DNA from: Paraphaeosphaeria minitans
Lineage: Eukaryota > Ascomycota > Dothideomycetes > Pleosporales > Didymosphaeriaceae
Assembly (NCBI GenBank): GCA_015832175.1
Contig: WJXW01000002.1
Location: 1,488,001-1,552,000, forward strand
Length of the DNA stretch: 64,000 bases
Reading direction: 5' to 3'
Positions within the stretch are counted from its first letter, which is position 1, and each line of letters begins with the position of its first letter. Below the pieces are notes generated by a model. It made no database searches and was not told the origin of the DNA. It worked only from the letters and a program-made list of their open reading frames with translations. A program made the translations under genes and the position numbers. This document shows positions 11,438-22,713 of the stretch, in pieces.

Positions 11438-12012
11438 GTGGTTACTCTTTGGGGCATGGTAGGCTCTGAAACTAGACAGCGAATCAAGAGCATGCTCAGA
11501 GACGACGGTCGTTCAATGCGTGTATAATGAGAGGCTCTGCAGCTGAGTTCAAGCTCATCTCGGCATCGGTCCAGGATCTTCCGTCTTTTATGAGCAGGGG
11601 CAATACATGGCGCTCAACGCCGCGCGCCAGACCACATGCAGTAGATTGTGGATCCGAGCGCCACGATGTGCAGTTTAGCCTAACGGGCTGTCATCCCATC
11701 AGCAGCCCCGTCATAGCGAGACGAGCGCACGCGAACGTCTCGAAACGCCCAGCAGCGGTTGCAGCATGAACGACACTCTATCTGGGCCGCGCTAGCTCGC
11801 CGAAACAATTGCAATGCTGTTTCATTTCCAGATTGTTGGGTCTGCAAGGATGTCCTGATGGTAAGATAGTGTAGGGAATGCTGATGTCCATGGTAAGTAC
11901 CGCCGCACTACTATCATCCTCTTCCCTTCATCCCACTACAGTCTTTCGTTCTTTCATCGGTCCTTTCTTGCCGTCACATTCTTCACAGCTGGTTTCTGTC
12001 ATTCCTTTCACC
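11438..12012. other. spacer between GH127 and GH131 genes
   Basis: No coding signal. It contains the terminator side of the first gene and the promoter of the second. No repeats were noticed. Confidence 0.5.
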
Positions 12013-13178
12013 ATGTTTGCCAAAGTCGCCATCTTCAACGCGCTGGTCAGCGCCGTTTCCGCAGGTATGTCCGTCGAAGATTGCACAATATCGCTAGTTC
12101 TGACAGCGCTGTAGAGATTCTCTGGGATGGACGCTTCAACGACCTGACATCGAGCGCCGACCTCGAGAAGTGGTCCTTCTCCAACCCAGTCGGCCCTTAT
12201 CAGTACTACATCCACGGCTCCGGAGCCATCAGCGACTACGTCAACCTCAACAGCTCGTTCAGGAACCCCGCGGACACGGGCTCGAAGCAGGGTGTCAAGA
12301 TCACCATTGACGACACGGCCAAGTGGAAAGGCCAAAGCATGCTCCGCACTGAGCTGATCCCGCAAACCACGGCCGCCATCAACAAGGGCAAGGTCTACTA
12401 CCACTTCTCCGTGAAGACTGCGTCGGAGAATGCGCCCACAGCCGCCAACGAGCACCAAATCGCCTTCTTCGAAAGCCACTTCACCGAGCTCAAGTACGGC
12501 GCGTCCGGCAGCAGCAACACCAACCTGCAGTGGCACGTCGGCGGCGTGTCGAAATGGGACGTCGAGCTCGTCGCAGGCGAGTGGCACAACGTCGCCTACG
12601 AGATCGACTTCGACGCTGGGTCGGTCGCGTTGCACCACTCGACCGGCAGCGATGCGCTGACGAAGACTGCGGGCCCCTTCGACGCGAGCACTTCGTCCAA
12701 CGGTGCCGATTGGCACTTGGGTGTTCTGCGCCTCCCCAGCAGCAACGATGCTGACGGTGCGGAGGACTGGTTCTTCAGCGGCGTGTATGTGGAGAGCGGA
12801 GAGCTCACCACGTCGGTTGCATCTCCTGGTGGCTCGGACGACTCCGGCTCGCCTGCGCCTGCTTCCAGCGCTGCGCTCGCCTCGAGCGTGGCTGCGAGCT
12901 CCGCTGCTGCACCCGTGTCTTCCAGCCCCGCTACGTCTGCTGCCGCGCAGACCCCTGCTTTTTCCTCTTCTGTAGCCGTCGCTCCATCTGCATCTTCGCC
13001 GGCTACGTCCTCCGCTCCGTTACCCACCACCCTCGCAACCGTCGTCGCAACGCCCACCTCGGCAGCACCCAGCGCCTCGGCCCCGGCTTCGTCGAGTGCC
13101 GCGCTGCCCGAGGAGTTCACCATCCAGGACTTGATCGTGTGGCTCAGGGCCAAGACGGGCTCGATCTCGAGAGATTGA
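12013..13178 (+). CDS. secreted GH131-type beta-glucanase with Ser/Ala/Pro tail
   Basis: Exons 12013..12064 and 12115..13178, 371 aa. Exon 1 encodes the signal peptide MFAKVAIFNALVSAVSA, and the 50-nt intron falls at the expected cleavage site. Exon 2 opens with ILWDGRFNDLTSSADLEKWS and continues with VGPYQYYIHG, a LRTELIPQT segment and ANEHQIAFFESHFTELKYG, the hallmark blocks of GH131 catalytic domains. The family is a beta-jelly-roll broad beta-1,3/1,6/1,4-glucanase of plant-associated fungi. Residues about 250-345 are a Ser/Ala/Pro-rich linker, likely O-glycosylated. The end is a short amphipathic segment, PEEFTIQDLIVWLRAK. I recall similar tails on other fungal secreted carbohydrate-active proteins, unverified. 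No CBM1 is seen. Confidence 0.9.
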
Positions 13179-13464
13179 GGCGTAAATTTTTGGTGGATGT
13201 CTGTTCTTGTAGATGTGCGTTGACAATGCTTCTGATATCTATACAATGTATAATCTCACACGATCGAGTTGTTTGTACCCGTTCGATGTGGCCTTGGGCG
13301 AACAGACGAACTGCTTTCTTAGTCGTGGACAAGGCATCGCATTTTAACGAGGACAGGATTCGCGAGAGGGAACGCGTTCAAAAGACACTTGGCTTGCCGT
13401 TTAATCACACTTGACATGCTGTCTGATTACACTTGACTTGAACTGCATCCAGAACGCTGAAAAG

Positions 13465-13580
13465 GGTTAGAGGTGGTAATATTTACGTAGGTAGAATTAA
13501 GGTTAGTAGGGTTAAGGTTAGGTGGGACTAGGGTCAAGATAACGTAGAGAATAGAGACTTGTTAGCCGTTTTCATGTTAA
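13465..13580. repeat. degenerate telomere-like GGGTTA units
   Basis: At least six imperfect GGTTA-type units (GGGTTAGAGG, AAGGTTAGTA, GGGTTAAGG, GGTTAGGTGG, AAGGTTATAGG) occur in about 115 bp. The fungal telomere repeat is TTAGGG. The copies are scattered, not in tandem, so this could be chance or an old interstitial telomeric patch. Confidence 0.35.
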
Positions 13581-13914
13581 GGTTATAGGCTAAAGGCAAT
13601 CGAGTGTGAGCAAACCGCAAGTCGAGCGTGTTTAAACGCGTCCCGTCGCAAGACCGAATGAGGCTCTTGCAAACCTCTGTCAACAGGGATACCTAGATTC
13701 CTAGTAGGACCTGACAGTGCGAAAAGAAAGAAAAAAAAATAAAAAATAAACAAAGATTACGAGGGACCATTTCCGTGTGCGTAGGATGCACCGGTGCTGA
13801 GGTTTTTTTCCCTCGAGCGTGCGCTACTTCCATCGCTCATCCGTCGCTTCCGGCTCCAACTACCACGTGGGGGCGGAACCCAATTCGCTGATCCTACCAT
13901 CAATATACCGCAAC

Positions 13915-13921
13915 ATATAAG
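13915..13921 (+). promoter_or_regulatory. TATA-like box of the cutinase-like gene
   Basis: ATATAAG lies 74 bp upstream of the ATG at 13995. Motif match only. Confidence 0.3.
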
Positions 13922-13994
13922 ATGAGGCTCGCATAGGTAACACGAGAACACAGCGATAGGTACCCCCTCCCCCCCTTCCCACGCAACCGCCACG

Positions 13995-15009
13995 ATGATC
14001 TCCCTACTCGCCCTACCCCTCGCCCTCCTGCTCCCTCTAGCCACCTCCTCCCCCCACCCCAACCGCCGCACGACCTACGGCCCCTCCAACGCCACCGACA
14101 TCGACGCCGTGCTCGCCGGCTCCCGGTCGTGCTCCTCGTCCGGCGTGGTCATCGTCCGCGAGACCTGGGCCCCCGGGAACATCGGCGTGCTCTGGGGCGC
14201 GCGCTTCCGCGACGAGATGGTCGACGCGTTCGGGGGCGACGTCGATGTCCAGGGCGTGCATCGCGAGGACTACCCTGCTAACCTCGAGGACTACCACATC
14301 GGCGGGAGCGACACCGGGGCCGATTCGTGCGCGAGGATGGTGGAGGCGTACGCGGGCAAGTGTCCCGACGCGCGCGTGTTTGTCACGGGATACAGGTATG
14401 TTTTGATTTTTGATAATTCTTTTTATACGCGGCTGTTGTTGGATGGTACGGACATGCTAATGCGTGCGAACAGCCAAGGCAGCCTCGTGGCATACAAGTG
14501 CGTTAACCGCGTGAGCGCCGCAGCCCGCGCGCAGGTCAAGGCACTCGTGGTGTTCGGCTCCGAAGAACGTCTCATGGACGACGTGCAGCCCGTTCCCGAG
14601 GGCATCCTCCTCAAGGACTACTGCGTGGAGAACACCACGGCGCCGGATGTCGTTTGCACCCAGACACTTACTTCGGGCATCCAGCTGCCCACCAGTGTGG
14701 GGGAGATTGTCTCGCAGCTTGAACAGACAGTCGCGTCGCTCGGTGAGCTTGTGACTAATGAAGATCAGTTGAAGGAGGTGGCGACGGCTCCGGCGCTGTT
14801 GATTAGGGATTTGCCCGCGACGTTGCCGTGGATTGCGCAAGATATCGAGCAGGGCAAGATCAGGAGGTGGTTGATTGTAAGTTGAATATGGTGATTTTGG
14901 ACAGAGCGTGAAATCTAATGCTGTGTAGCTTCCTCCCCACTTGATGTATGGATTCAATGGGATGACGACAGACGCTGCTGCATGGATGGCCAGTGTTGCA
15001 GGATCATAA
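13995..15009 (+). CDS. secreted cutinase-like serine esterase (CE5), with long insertion
   Basis: Exons 13995..14395, 14474..14876 and 14929..15009, 294 aa. A signal peptide (ISLLALPLALLLPLATSS) is followed by an alpha/beta hydrolase. The nucleophile elbow GYSQG is assembled across intron 1, with Ser134 encoded half on each exon. The acid is probably Asp192 in APDVVC, and the base His272 in LPPHLMYG lies in the small third exon. Classical cutinases have the Asp and His only about a dozen residues apart. Here about 80 residues separate them, so this is a divergent member with an insertion. Cys pairs fit extracellular disulfides. Cutin or acetyl-ester hydrolysis is inferred from the family. Confidence 0.85.
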
Positions 15010-15328
15010 GAAAGTGCGGTCGTTACGTTTGGAAATATTGGTCCGTCTAGATTTGGGATTTGTCCCTCGACGATGAAGTCTAATAAAGAGATACGGTATT
15101 CTAGTTTGCCTCAGACCAAGTCTAGAACCAACGCAGAAATACTCATGCCGACACAAAAACCTCTTCCTAGCCCCCGAAAATCATCCATCAAGGCATGATC
15201 TCTCCCACAAAAACTTGCTCGCTCCTTCCACCCATCCACCCTCTTCCGTCCTCCGATCTCCAACGAGACAAGTTCTCCACCGCAAAACCCCGCCTCCCCA
15301 CCGAAAGACATGAGGCCCGCGATGCACA
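15010..15328. other. 3' spacer between convergent genes
   Basis: No gene is seen. It separates the cutinase-like gene from the convergent hypothetical gene. Confidence 0.4.
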
Positions 15329-16198
15329 TCAACGACGCACGAAATGCGCGTGCATGCTCCACAGTAGCACGCACGCGAAGCAGACAGCAGCCAAGCCCAT
15401 CATCCAAGCCTCGATCCGCTCTCTCCGCAGCTTCACACAGAGGCCCGCCTCGACCTTCGCCCCACGCGCCATCTTCTTCTTGTTCGCCTTCTTGCGCTTG
15501 TTCGCGACGGTGTTCTTGCATGGTGCGACAGGCACATCAACCTGCACGGCAGTCGGTGCAGCGATCTCAAGACGCGGGTAGTTGCCGTCGCCGTCACCGT
15601 GGCCCTCGGTAGCTGTGACTACCTTGCTGAAACCAGCCGACTCCTCGATATCCACTGAGTCGGACGCGCAAGGCGCGTCGACGAAGACATCATCGTCCCC
15701 ATCCTCGTGCTCCGAGCGGGACTGGACTTGGCCTGGGTTGTGGACGATGACCTCGGATGCCACAGCCACGCTTGATGCGCTATCATGGGTTCCCAGGACA
15801 CCCTGGGCGACTCCGACACTGCTCTGGCTCAGTGCGGCATGGGCGACGATACCCTGTTTCATCTTCTGTCGAAGCTTCTTCGCGGCCTTTCTCGCATTCT
15901 TCTTCTGGGCGGCATACTCGGCAGCTTTCTGGGCATTCTCAGGTAGCTCTGCCGGGTTGGACTCTCCGGCTTGAGCGGGCTCGGGCTTGGTGCTGGTTCC
16001 GGTCGCCTCATCCTCGATTGTGGTAGTGGTGTCGATGACGGTGGCCTCAATTGAGACCTCGGAATCGAACTCCATCAGGCGCATCTTCCTTTTGGATGCG
16101 TACGCTGTGCGGGTAGCGGTGCGGGTCGGGATGGGGAGCTCGGCGGGGAGCTTAGGGGCGTCGGTGTCCAGGCTGGACCAGAAGTTTGTGGAAGCCAT
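15329..16198 (-). CDS. unrecognised protein with C-terminal membrane anchor
   Basis: Single exon, 289 aa from the ATG at 16198. The N-terminal half contains PKLPAELPIPTRTATRTAY and Thr/Glu-rich sequence. Residues about 87-113 are Ala/Lys-rich and probably helical (AAEYAAQKKNARKAAKKLRQ). An acidic region with EDGDDDVFVD follows near residue 168. A strongly basic block (NKRKKANKKKMARG) sits just before one hydrophobic segment (WMMGLAAVCFACVLLW), and six residues follow it. This is the layout of a tail-anchored protein with a cytosolic basic domain. I recognise no family. The frame is continuous and the composition protein-like, so I think it is real. Confidence 0.6.
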   Translation of the reverse strand: MASTNFWSSLDTDAPKLPAELPIPTRTATRTAYASKRKMRLMEFDSEVSIEATVIDTTTTIEDEATGTSTKPEPAQAGESNPAELPENAQKAAEYAAQKKNARKAAKKLRQKMKQGIVAHAALSQSSVGVAQGVLGTHDSASSVAVASEVIVHNPGQVQSRSEHEDGDDDVFVDAPCASDSVDIEESAGFSKVVTATEGHGDGDGNYPRLEIAAPTAVQVDVPVAPCKNTVANKRKKANKKKMARGAKVEAGLCVKLRRERIEAWMMGLAAVCFACVLLWSMHAHFVRR

Positions 16199-17607
16199 CA
16201 CGATGTATGTTGGGACGTTGAGATTGTGCGTTTACGAGCTAGTTCGGTCGCTTGTGCTAATGTGTGTCGCTGCAGGTGTGTGTTCTTTTTGGGTGCAGCG
16301 GGTGGAGTGTAGCGATTCTTGGGACAGATTTAAAAGATTTATATATTTACACAGTGCAGAAAGGTTTACGACTAGCGCAGTGAGGAGCGAGTCCGAGTGC
16401 GGTCGTGGGGAGCTTGAGCCATGGGCCCAGGTGGATGATGAACATGGCGAAACCTCAACCACGGAGATTTCCGTTCCCGGGAACCATCACCTTGGCCAAC
16501 GGGTGAGACGCTTACTCCACCTCGACAGTGCTGGGAAAGCACCGCGCGTCCCAAAATCAGGGCAAGGGTTATATCTGAGCCGCCGATACGAAGCAAACAG
16601 CGGGACGGGTCACTTGGGTCGCTCCGATTGTTCAACCGTGTACCGTAACTGACCGATGCAACCTCGCGAATTTTTGGGATCGATCTAGAGCTCGAATCGG
16701 TGTCCGAATGTTATGTTTCTCTTTAATGAAGTACCTACTGCATGGTTGAATCGCCGTCTGCATCTTGCAATATTGGAGAAAAACCCCGTCGACAAACATT
16801 CTATGTCTCAAAGCGCCTTGTCACGCATGCCAGAACATGCTTCAAACCTAGCCACCCTACCTCGAACCCATACCGAGAAGAACCAGTCCACGAGACTCTT
16901 CTTCACTGCCGATGAATCCGCGCGAGCTCGCACGCGACGTCCCACGCAGAGGAAACAATCTCGAAGGGAAACTTCGCAGACTCGGCGACGAGGCCGCAGA
17001 CTAGGAAGTCGGTCTGCGAGTAGTTGGGCTCGGACGCGCCGTATGCTGGCGAGATCTTTGGCGACGAAGTTGCGGCGTCTGGTTTGACTAATGTGGGAAT
17101 ATTCGTCCCAGTGATACGTTGGATAGAAGCAAAGGAACTCGCCGACGAGGAGGGCAGGGTAGGTATGCCTGGCATCTCACCGTGGTGCGCAATCGCATAA
17201 AGAGCACTGGATAGGTAATAATAGGTCGCCAAATCATGGCGACGGTCAATTTCGAAACTCGTATTCATTGCATTATGTATACCGTACCTATCGATAAAGT
17301 TCTTACAACGGTTCGTGTTAGTGCCGAACATGTGGAGATGACCGTAATTCGCCGCTTCGCTACCAGGTCCGGCAGGTCGGAATTCGGGTAGGTACCGTGA
17401 ACCAAAGTTCTTCGAGTCTCAACTACCCGCGGTCCCCACTATTTCTACCGAGCCGCATCCTTCGTCGCTGTTCAGATAATAGAACGCACGACAGGACACC
17501 TAATATTGAGATCACGGCGTCTCCATTTGCAGATTCGGTTCTCCATGGCACCGCTATCATTCTGCTTCACTCAATATCTAGAGTTGCCTCTCTGAACGAG
17601 CGACCCC
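16199..17607. other. spacer between hypothetical gene and NRPS 3' end
   Basis: About 1.4 kb. The only frame worth mention is an unrecognised minus-strand one at 16903..17331. No repeats were seen. Confidence 0.4.
16903..17331 (-). CDS. unrecognised open frame, possible gene remnant
   Basis: 142 codons with an ATG at 17331. Two stretches look protein-like: LATYYYLSSALYAIAHH near residue 34, and TDFLVCGLVAESAKFPFEIV near residue 107. A GTGAGA donor-like site follows the first stretch, and a CAG precedes the second, so a spliced reading that skips the Ser/Pro-rich middle is possible. I cannot assign a family. It lies just downstream of the NRPS on the same strand and could be a cluster gene or a relic. 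Confidence 0.25.
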   Translation of the reverse strand: MFGTNTNRCKNFIDRYGIHNAMNTSFEIDRRHDLATYYYLSSALYAIAHHGEMPGIPTLPSSSASSFASIQRITGTNIPTLVKPDAATSSPKISPAYGASEPNYSQTDFLVCGLVAESAKFPFEIVSSAWDVACELARIHRQ

Positions 17608-20600
17608 TTAATCCGTCGCGTTTCCCTTGGGCGACTCGATCCCACCGACCTTCTCCTCCATGCCCATACCCAGAAGCCTAACGAGTACCTCCCCAAAGCG
17701 TTCAACCAGCCCCTGGACTTCGTTCCCATCCAAACTCCCCGTGTTATACTCCGCCACGACCTCCACTCCACCCTTGACAACGAAGCACTCGAAAATCAGC
17801 GGTAACCTCCCCATCTCCTCGCGGAACGAAGTCATGGGCCCAAACACTTCCTCGGAAGCGACCACATGCTGTGGCTGGATCGAAAACACGCATCGCACAT
17901 CGCAGGCTCGTGCAGCATCGGGACTAGCGCGCCCGATTGCGGGAAGCCCAATGTGTCCGTACGGTGTACTGTCGCTGATGTAGCTCCGCACCCGGTCGAA
18001 GAAGGTGCGCAGAGTGATATCGTGATCTGTGCGCATGCGGAATGGCACCGTGTACACTGTTGGGCCGGCAGTGTCGAGTATGGACGGTAGATCTGCGTCG
18101 CGGCCGGAGAAGGACATGCTGAAGACCACATCATCGGCGTTGATGTGCTTGCCGAATGCGTAGGTAAAGGCTGCCTGGGCGATGGTAGCTATGGTGAACT
18201 CGACAGGGCGGACGGAAAAAGCAATGCGGTGGCGGATGACCGCTGTGGTCTTGATGTCTGCCGGCGATGGACGTGGCCAAGTCGGCGCACGGCAATCTTC
18301 TAGCGCGCTCTTCCAAAAAGCCATTGAAGGCGGTAAGGGGAGGCGGTTGATGTAGGCTACGTAATTCTTAAATGGTGATAAGGCGGTGGTCTCTCCCTTT
18401 TGCATGGTGTCAGTGATGGGATTGAGAGCGGATTGCTTGACTTACTGTTTTGCAGAGCTCGGCGATGCGGGCAAAAGTCATGTTCAGCATAAACGCATCA
18501 TAAAGAACATGGTGCGCAGCGAAAACGAAGACAGGCGTTGTAGCCGTTTCAATGATAGCTAGACGTGCTAACCGCTCGCCGAGATTCATAGTAGCATAGG
18601 GATTGAGCTCATTGAATTCAATCATGTCCTTGTAGCTGTCCCAACTGAATCTTTTAGACACCACCTGGAGGTGACCCGTGTGAGGCTCGGAGACGAATCT
18701 AGTTCGGAGGACATCGGCAGTTTGGATTATCTGATCCCAAGCCGAAGTGAACGTTTCTAAAGATATTGATGACGGCAGCTGGAAGGTCATCTGGAGTATG
18801 TATGTTCCAGGCCTTCTTTGCGAGCCAAACCAGAGTACCTCTTGAAGCGGTGTCATCGGATAAATATCTTCAATCTCGTCTACTTCTATCGAGCAAGCAG
18901 CAGCGCAATGAGATTTGAGTTGCGCGACGTCAAGCGTTGGCGGAAGGAGGGAGAATGGAGCAAGTGCTGCGTCTGCCTCCAATGTTTGCGATTGTACTGG
19001 ATAGAGTTTTGAAGCCATATCAGACAGGCGAGGCTGTACAAGGATCGTGGATACCTGTAAATGCAAGCCTGCTTTTATTGCCGCCGATACCAGGTGCATT
19101 GCTGCGAGAGAATCGCCGCCTACTGCGAGAAAGTCGCTACCAGGTCCAAGCTCAGATGGGGTAACGTGAAGTACTTGAGCCCATAGCTCTCGTAATTGTT
19201 CTTCGCGCTGCGACAGTGGCTTTGAAGCTACTTCAGTCTCTTCAGATAGCGAAAAGACCCGGATCTGTTCGTGCGAAAGCTCTTGAGAAATATTGCGCAG
19301 CTTTGCTGTGTCCCGCTTCCCATTGGCGGTGAAGGGTACATGGAGGAGCGGAATATACAGGGTAGGAACCATGTAGCTAGGCAAGACATCTGCTAGCTGA
19401 TCTTTGGCTTTACGTAACAAGTCCTTTCCGTAGGTGGTCAGCGAGGGTGTTGCTGTACCTATGTGGGCTACGGCAGGAGAGCCACCGGTAAACACCAGGA
19501 AGCTAACGAGAGGATATCTTTGAGCCTGCTCTGCAGATGTGTTCAATATGACAAGAGCGCTATCCACATCGGGAATGATGCTCTTGAGATGAAGCTCAAT
19601 TTCACCGAGCTCCACGCGCTGGCCATGCAGCTTGACCTGAGTATCTTTTCGAGCGACGAAGGAATATGTCCCATCTTCATCGTTGAAACGCACTATATCG
19701 CCGGATTTGTATAGACGAGGTGCATGTTGCGGTGGTAACCAAGTCACATCTTCAGCGTCCAAGAAGGCCAGCCGCGTTCGCTGGTCATCGCGCAGGTAGC
19801 CACGAGCAACCGAGAACCCCTCGACGATCAGTTCTCCTGGGCAGCCAATTGGTGCGAGCTTCGAGTGGTCGTACTGATCTACGACCCATAGTCTAATCAT
19901 AGGAACACACAGTCAGTTGAAGGAGTCTATTGCCCATCCGGAGTGACATACCTGCAGCCGGCAGCTTGGCCAAAGGTCGAAGTATCTTGACCTGGCTGAA
20001 CCGCTTCGCTGGCAGCGCAATATATGGCACACTCAGCTGGGCCCATAACGAGATGGAGCGACACGCTCTTTGCCCAAAGTGCGATATGTTTTGGGTCTGG
20101 CTTCTCGCCTCCCACCAAGAGCCGCCGTAACGAGGGCACATCGCTCGGTTCAATGAGCGAAAGGACAGAGGGTGTCAAGAACGCCCAATTGACCTCTAGT
20201 TTTCGAGCGACTGCGGCCAAATCGTCAACTCTTTCACGCTCAGATGGGCTGCACACGCAAGCTCCCCGAGCAAGCGCATAGAAGATGTCGCCAACACTGG
20301 CATCGAAGGTATAGGACGCGAATTGTAGCACGCGGGATGTAGGTCCAAGGTCTAAGCGGCTAGCCATGGCCTCGCAAGTCGTGGCTATAGAACCATGCTC
20401 GACAACGATGCCCTTTGGTGTGCCAGTGGACCCTGATGTAAAGGTAATGGCGGCGGCATCGGTAGGCAAGACCTCCGGGAAGGGAGTCGTGGGCATGGGG
20501 AGGGCTGCAATGACCTCGTAATCGACCACCAGACTCGAGACTGTGCCATGTTCGCTGATACGGTCGTTGTTTCTGGCGTCGACCAGGAGGAGAGCCGCAT

Positions 20601-21351
20601 CAGAGGCGCTGAGGATGGCGGCTTGCCTTTGGTGCGGCAAGATACCGAGGTTCAGGTTCACAAAGGCGGCTCCGGCTCGAAGCACTGCGAGCATCGCAAT
20701 GACGGCAACCCGCGACTTGTCGAAACACAGCGCAACCACCCCTTGACGCCCTACCCCTTGCCGTCTTATTAAATCTGCGAGCCTTGCAGAGAGGTTATCC
20801 AGCTGCGCATATGTCAGATCACCGTCCCAGGAACAGACAGCGGGTGCGTTTGGCTGCAACTGCGCCTGACGCAAGAACAGGCTGCACAACGTCTCCTCGA
20901 CTCTCGGCGGTGGTTCGACGTTCCATCGCAAGACATGTTGTACATCCAGTGGTCCGGCGATATCGATTGCCCCAAGTTCTGTTGATGAAGGCTGCGTTTG
21001 TAGCTGAAGCACCGCCTGATGGAAATGGGCGTCGAGAATCTCAACTGGGCCCTTCAACGTGTGCCTGTCACCGGCCGCAGTACGGAGCGTGACATCAGGG
21101 AAGCCCTTCGCAGAGGAGGGGAAAAAGGCAAGTTCTGATGCTTCCTTCGCACGTTGCAGAAGGCTACCGACATCGGTCCCGGCATGAAAACTGAAGCGCA
21201 GCAAATTTCCCCCCGCATCCGCAAAGGCGACCTCACAAGCGTCCTCTACTCCGGAATGACGAGCTACAACCACGGCCCAGGCTGCGCAGTACAGATCAAG
21301 GCCAACTGCAGGCGGTTTCCCCTCTTCATGGTCGATACTCAATGATCCCAT
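17608..21351 (-). CDS. single-module non-ribosomal peptide synthetase, (half C)-A-T-C
   Basis: Exons 21351..19952, 19892..18446 and 18396..17608, 1211 aa; both introns keep phase. Residues 1 to about 145 resemble the second half of a condensation domain without its active-site half. The adenylation domain spans about 150-670: FTSGSTGTPKG at 304-314, FDASVGD at 349-355, YKSGDIVRF near 528, RKDTQVKLHGQRVELGEIE near 547, and NGKRD with the catalytic Lys at 659. The carrier domain has GGDSL with the phosphopantetheine Ser728. The terminal condensation domain starts at DIYPMTPLQ near 810; its motif reads HHVLYDA at 927-933, with Ala where Gly is usual. By-eye alignment to GrsA gives a specificity code near D-A-G-W-L-G-V-I-Y-K. 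There is no thioesterase or reductase, so release may go through the C domain, as in fungal terminal C domains (inference). A broken amino-acid transporter lies 1.4 kb upstream. Confidence 0.88.
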
Positions 21352-22713
21352 CTCTTACGCTCTGACCTCTCGAGATCGGATTCGGATAACGTGAACTGGT
21401 GAAAATGGGAAAGTTTTGTCGTGGGCTGTTGTTCACGATCTTGTACCCAAGGCGCCCTGCTCTAAAGTTCGCGTCGATTCGCACCTGCCTGATGCCGCCT
21501 GGCTTGCAAAATCCTTCCACTAGACGCTGATAGAGCAAACTTCTCGTCTAGGCTTGGAGTACGGATGGGGCCAGAACCACTCATTCCATGCACCAGAGCC
21601 ATCTCATCTGCTTGTCCAGGACCTTGCGAAATATGTGGTTTTCGTTGAGGCGAAAAGACGCGCTAGCTGATAGGTATGGAGTTTGAGGTTCAAGGCCATC
21701 ATACAGCGGGTCACTGATCCTCTTGAATAAGTGGGGGCGATGTAATCTCTATTGTTCGTAGCGGGATAATCTCCCTGCAATACGGCTACGACCGTCAGTT
21801 GTATGAGATGACTGTTTTTTTAAGGTAATAAAGTTAAGCAGGGATTCTAAGAGCCTATTCTATTGCCGATGTGCGGGTACTAGGTAGGTCAAGACGTTGA
21901 CGACTACCTAGGAGCTAACCCCTTTCGTCTAGTTAGGAGCACCCTACTTGCACAAGCAGTTTCTATAGAATGCTCAAAATCTTATGTGCTCAGTTCTTAT
22001 CAAGCTGCCAAAGTAGGCGTAAGAATCCCGCATCAAGTGCAAAGCAGCGAGCGCTCCACGGATACCTACCTAGTCAATTAGAACGCCAACAAGCCACGCA
22101 GTGTTCTCAGAGCTAACGAATACTCTCGCAACTTGTTCCATATAACCACTTCAGCAAATTCTACGAATCATCTCATGGGCTTTGGAATTGGGGCCGCGGC
22201 CTGTGCTACTTTCTGCCAATTACGCTATATCGCGTTGATTGGCGTGATGGGCGAGACCCAGAAGCTACGCCACGCCCATTTCAATCACATCGATCCGACC
22301 ATTGTCATGAATTCACAAGCCATTTTCGCAGTGAGGAGTGTTATGTCGATCATACTGAGAAAGACCCAGACGTTGGTTGGCCGTGCTCGGCTGCGCCTAG
22401 TGATACGATACCCATGGGACTGGTTTGAGGCTGAACCCACAATCTGCACCAACAGGAACACGATAGTTAGTAAGGGAGAAGTGCAACGCGTGTGAGTTAA
22501 ACCACTAGATATTTCAACCCACGCCCGGAGTCCGCCATGGTTCTAGACCCAGCCATGTGCCAGCCCAGTCAGCGTAGCGAGCCTTCCCTGCACCCTGACC
22601 TTATCGCACCTTGCGTGTCCAAGACACTGCTAAGCATTTATACATGCTTGACTCTGCAACCAAGCTTCTACGTAGCCCGCCAACAAAGGGCTTCAGACCA
22701 TCCTCGATCTATC
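21352..22713. other. intergenic region between divergent NRPS and transporter relic
   Basis: About 1.4 kb, no gene recognised. It would contain both promoters. Short CTAGGTAGG-like and CCTAC-rich patches occur near 21880-21950 and 22070. No binding site can be assigned. Confidence 0.4.

Larger units (their letters stand above)
13179..13994. other. spacer with telomere-like G/T repeats and A-rich tract
   Basis: About 800 bp with no gene. Positions about 13465-13580 hold several degenerate GGTTA/GGGTTAAGG units, and 13726-13751 is an A-rich tract. The 3' end is the cutinase promoter. Confidence 0.6.

Noticed and set aside
12596..13246. A 216-codon minus-strand frame with Ala/Glu-rich repeats
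   Set aside because: It is the complement of the Ser/Ala/Pro linker of the GH131 protein.
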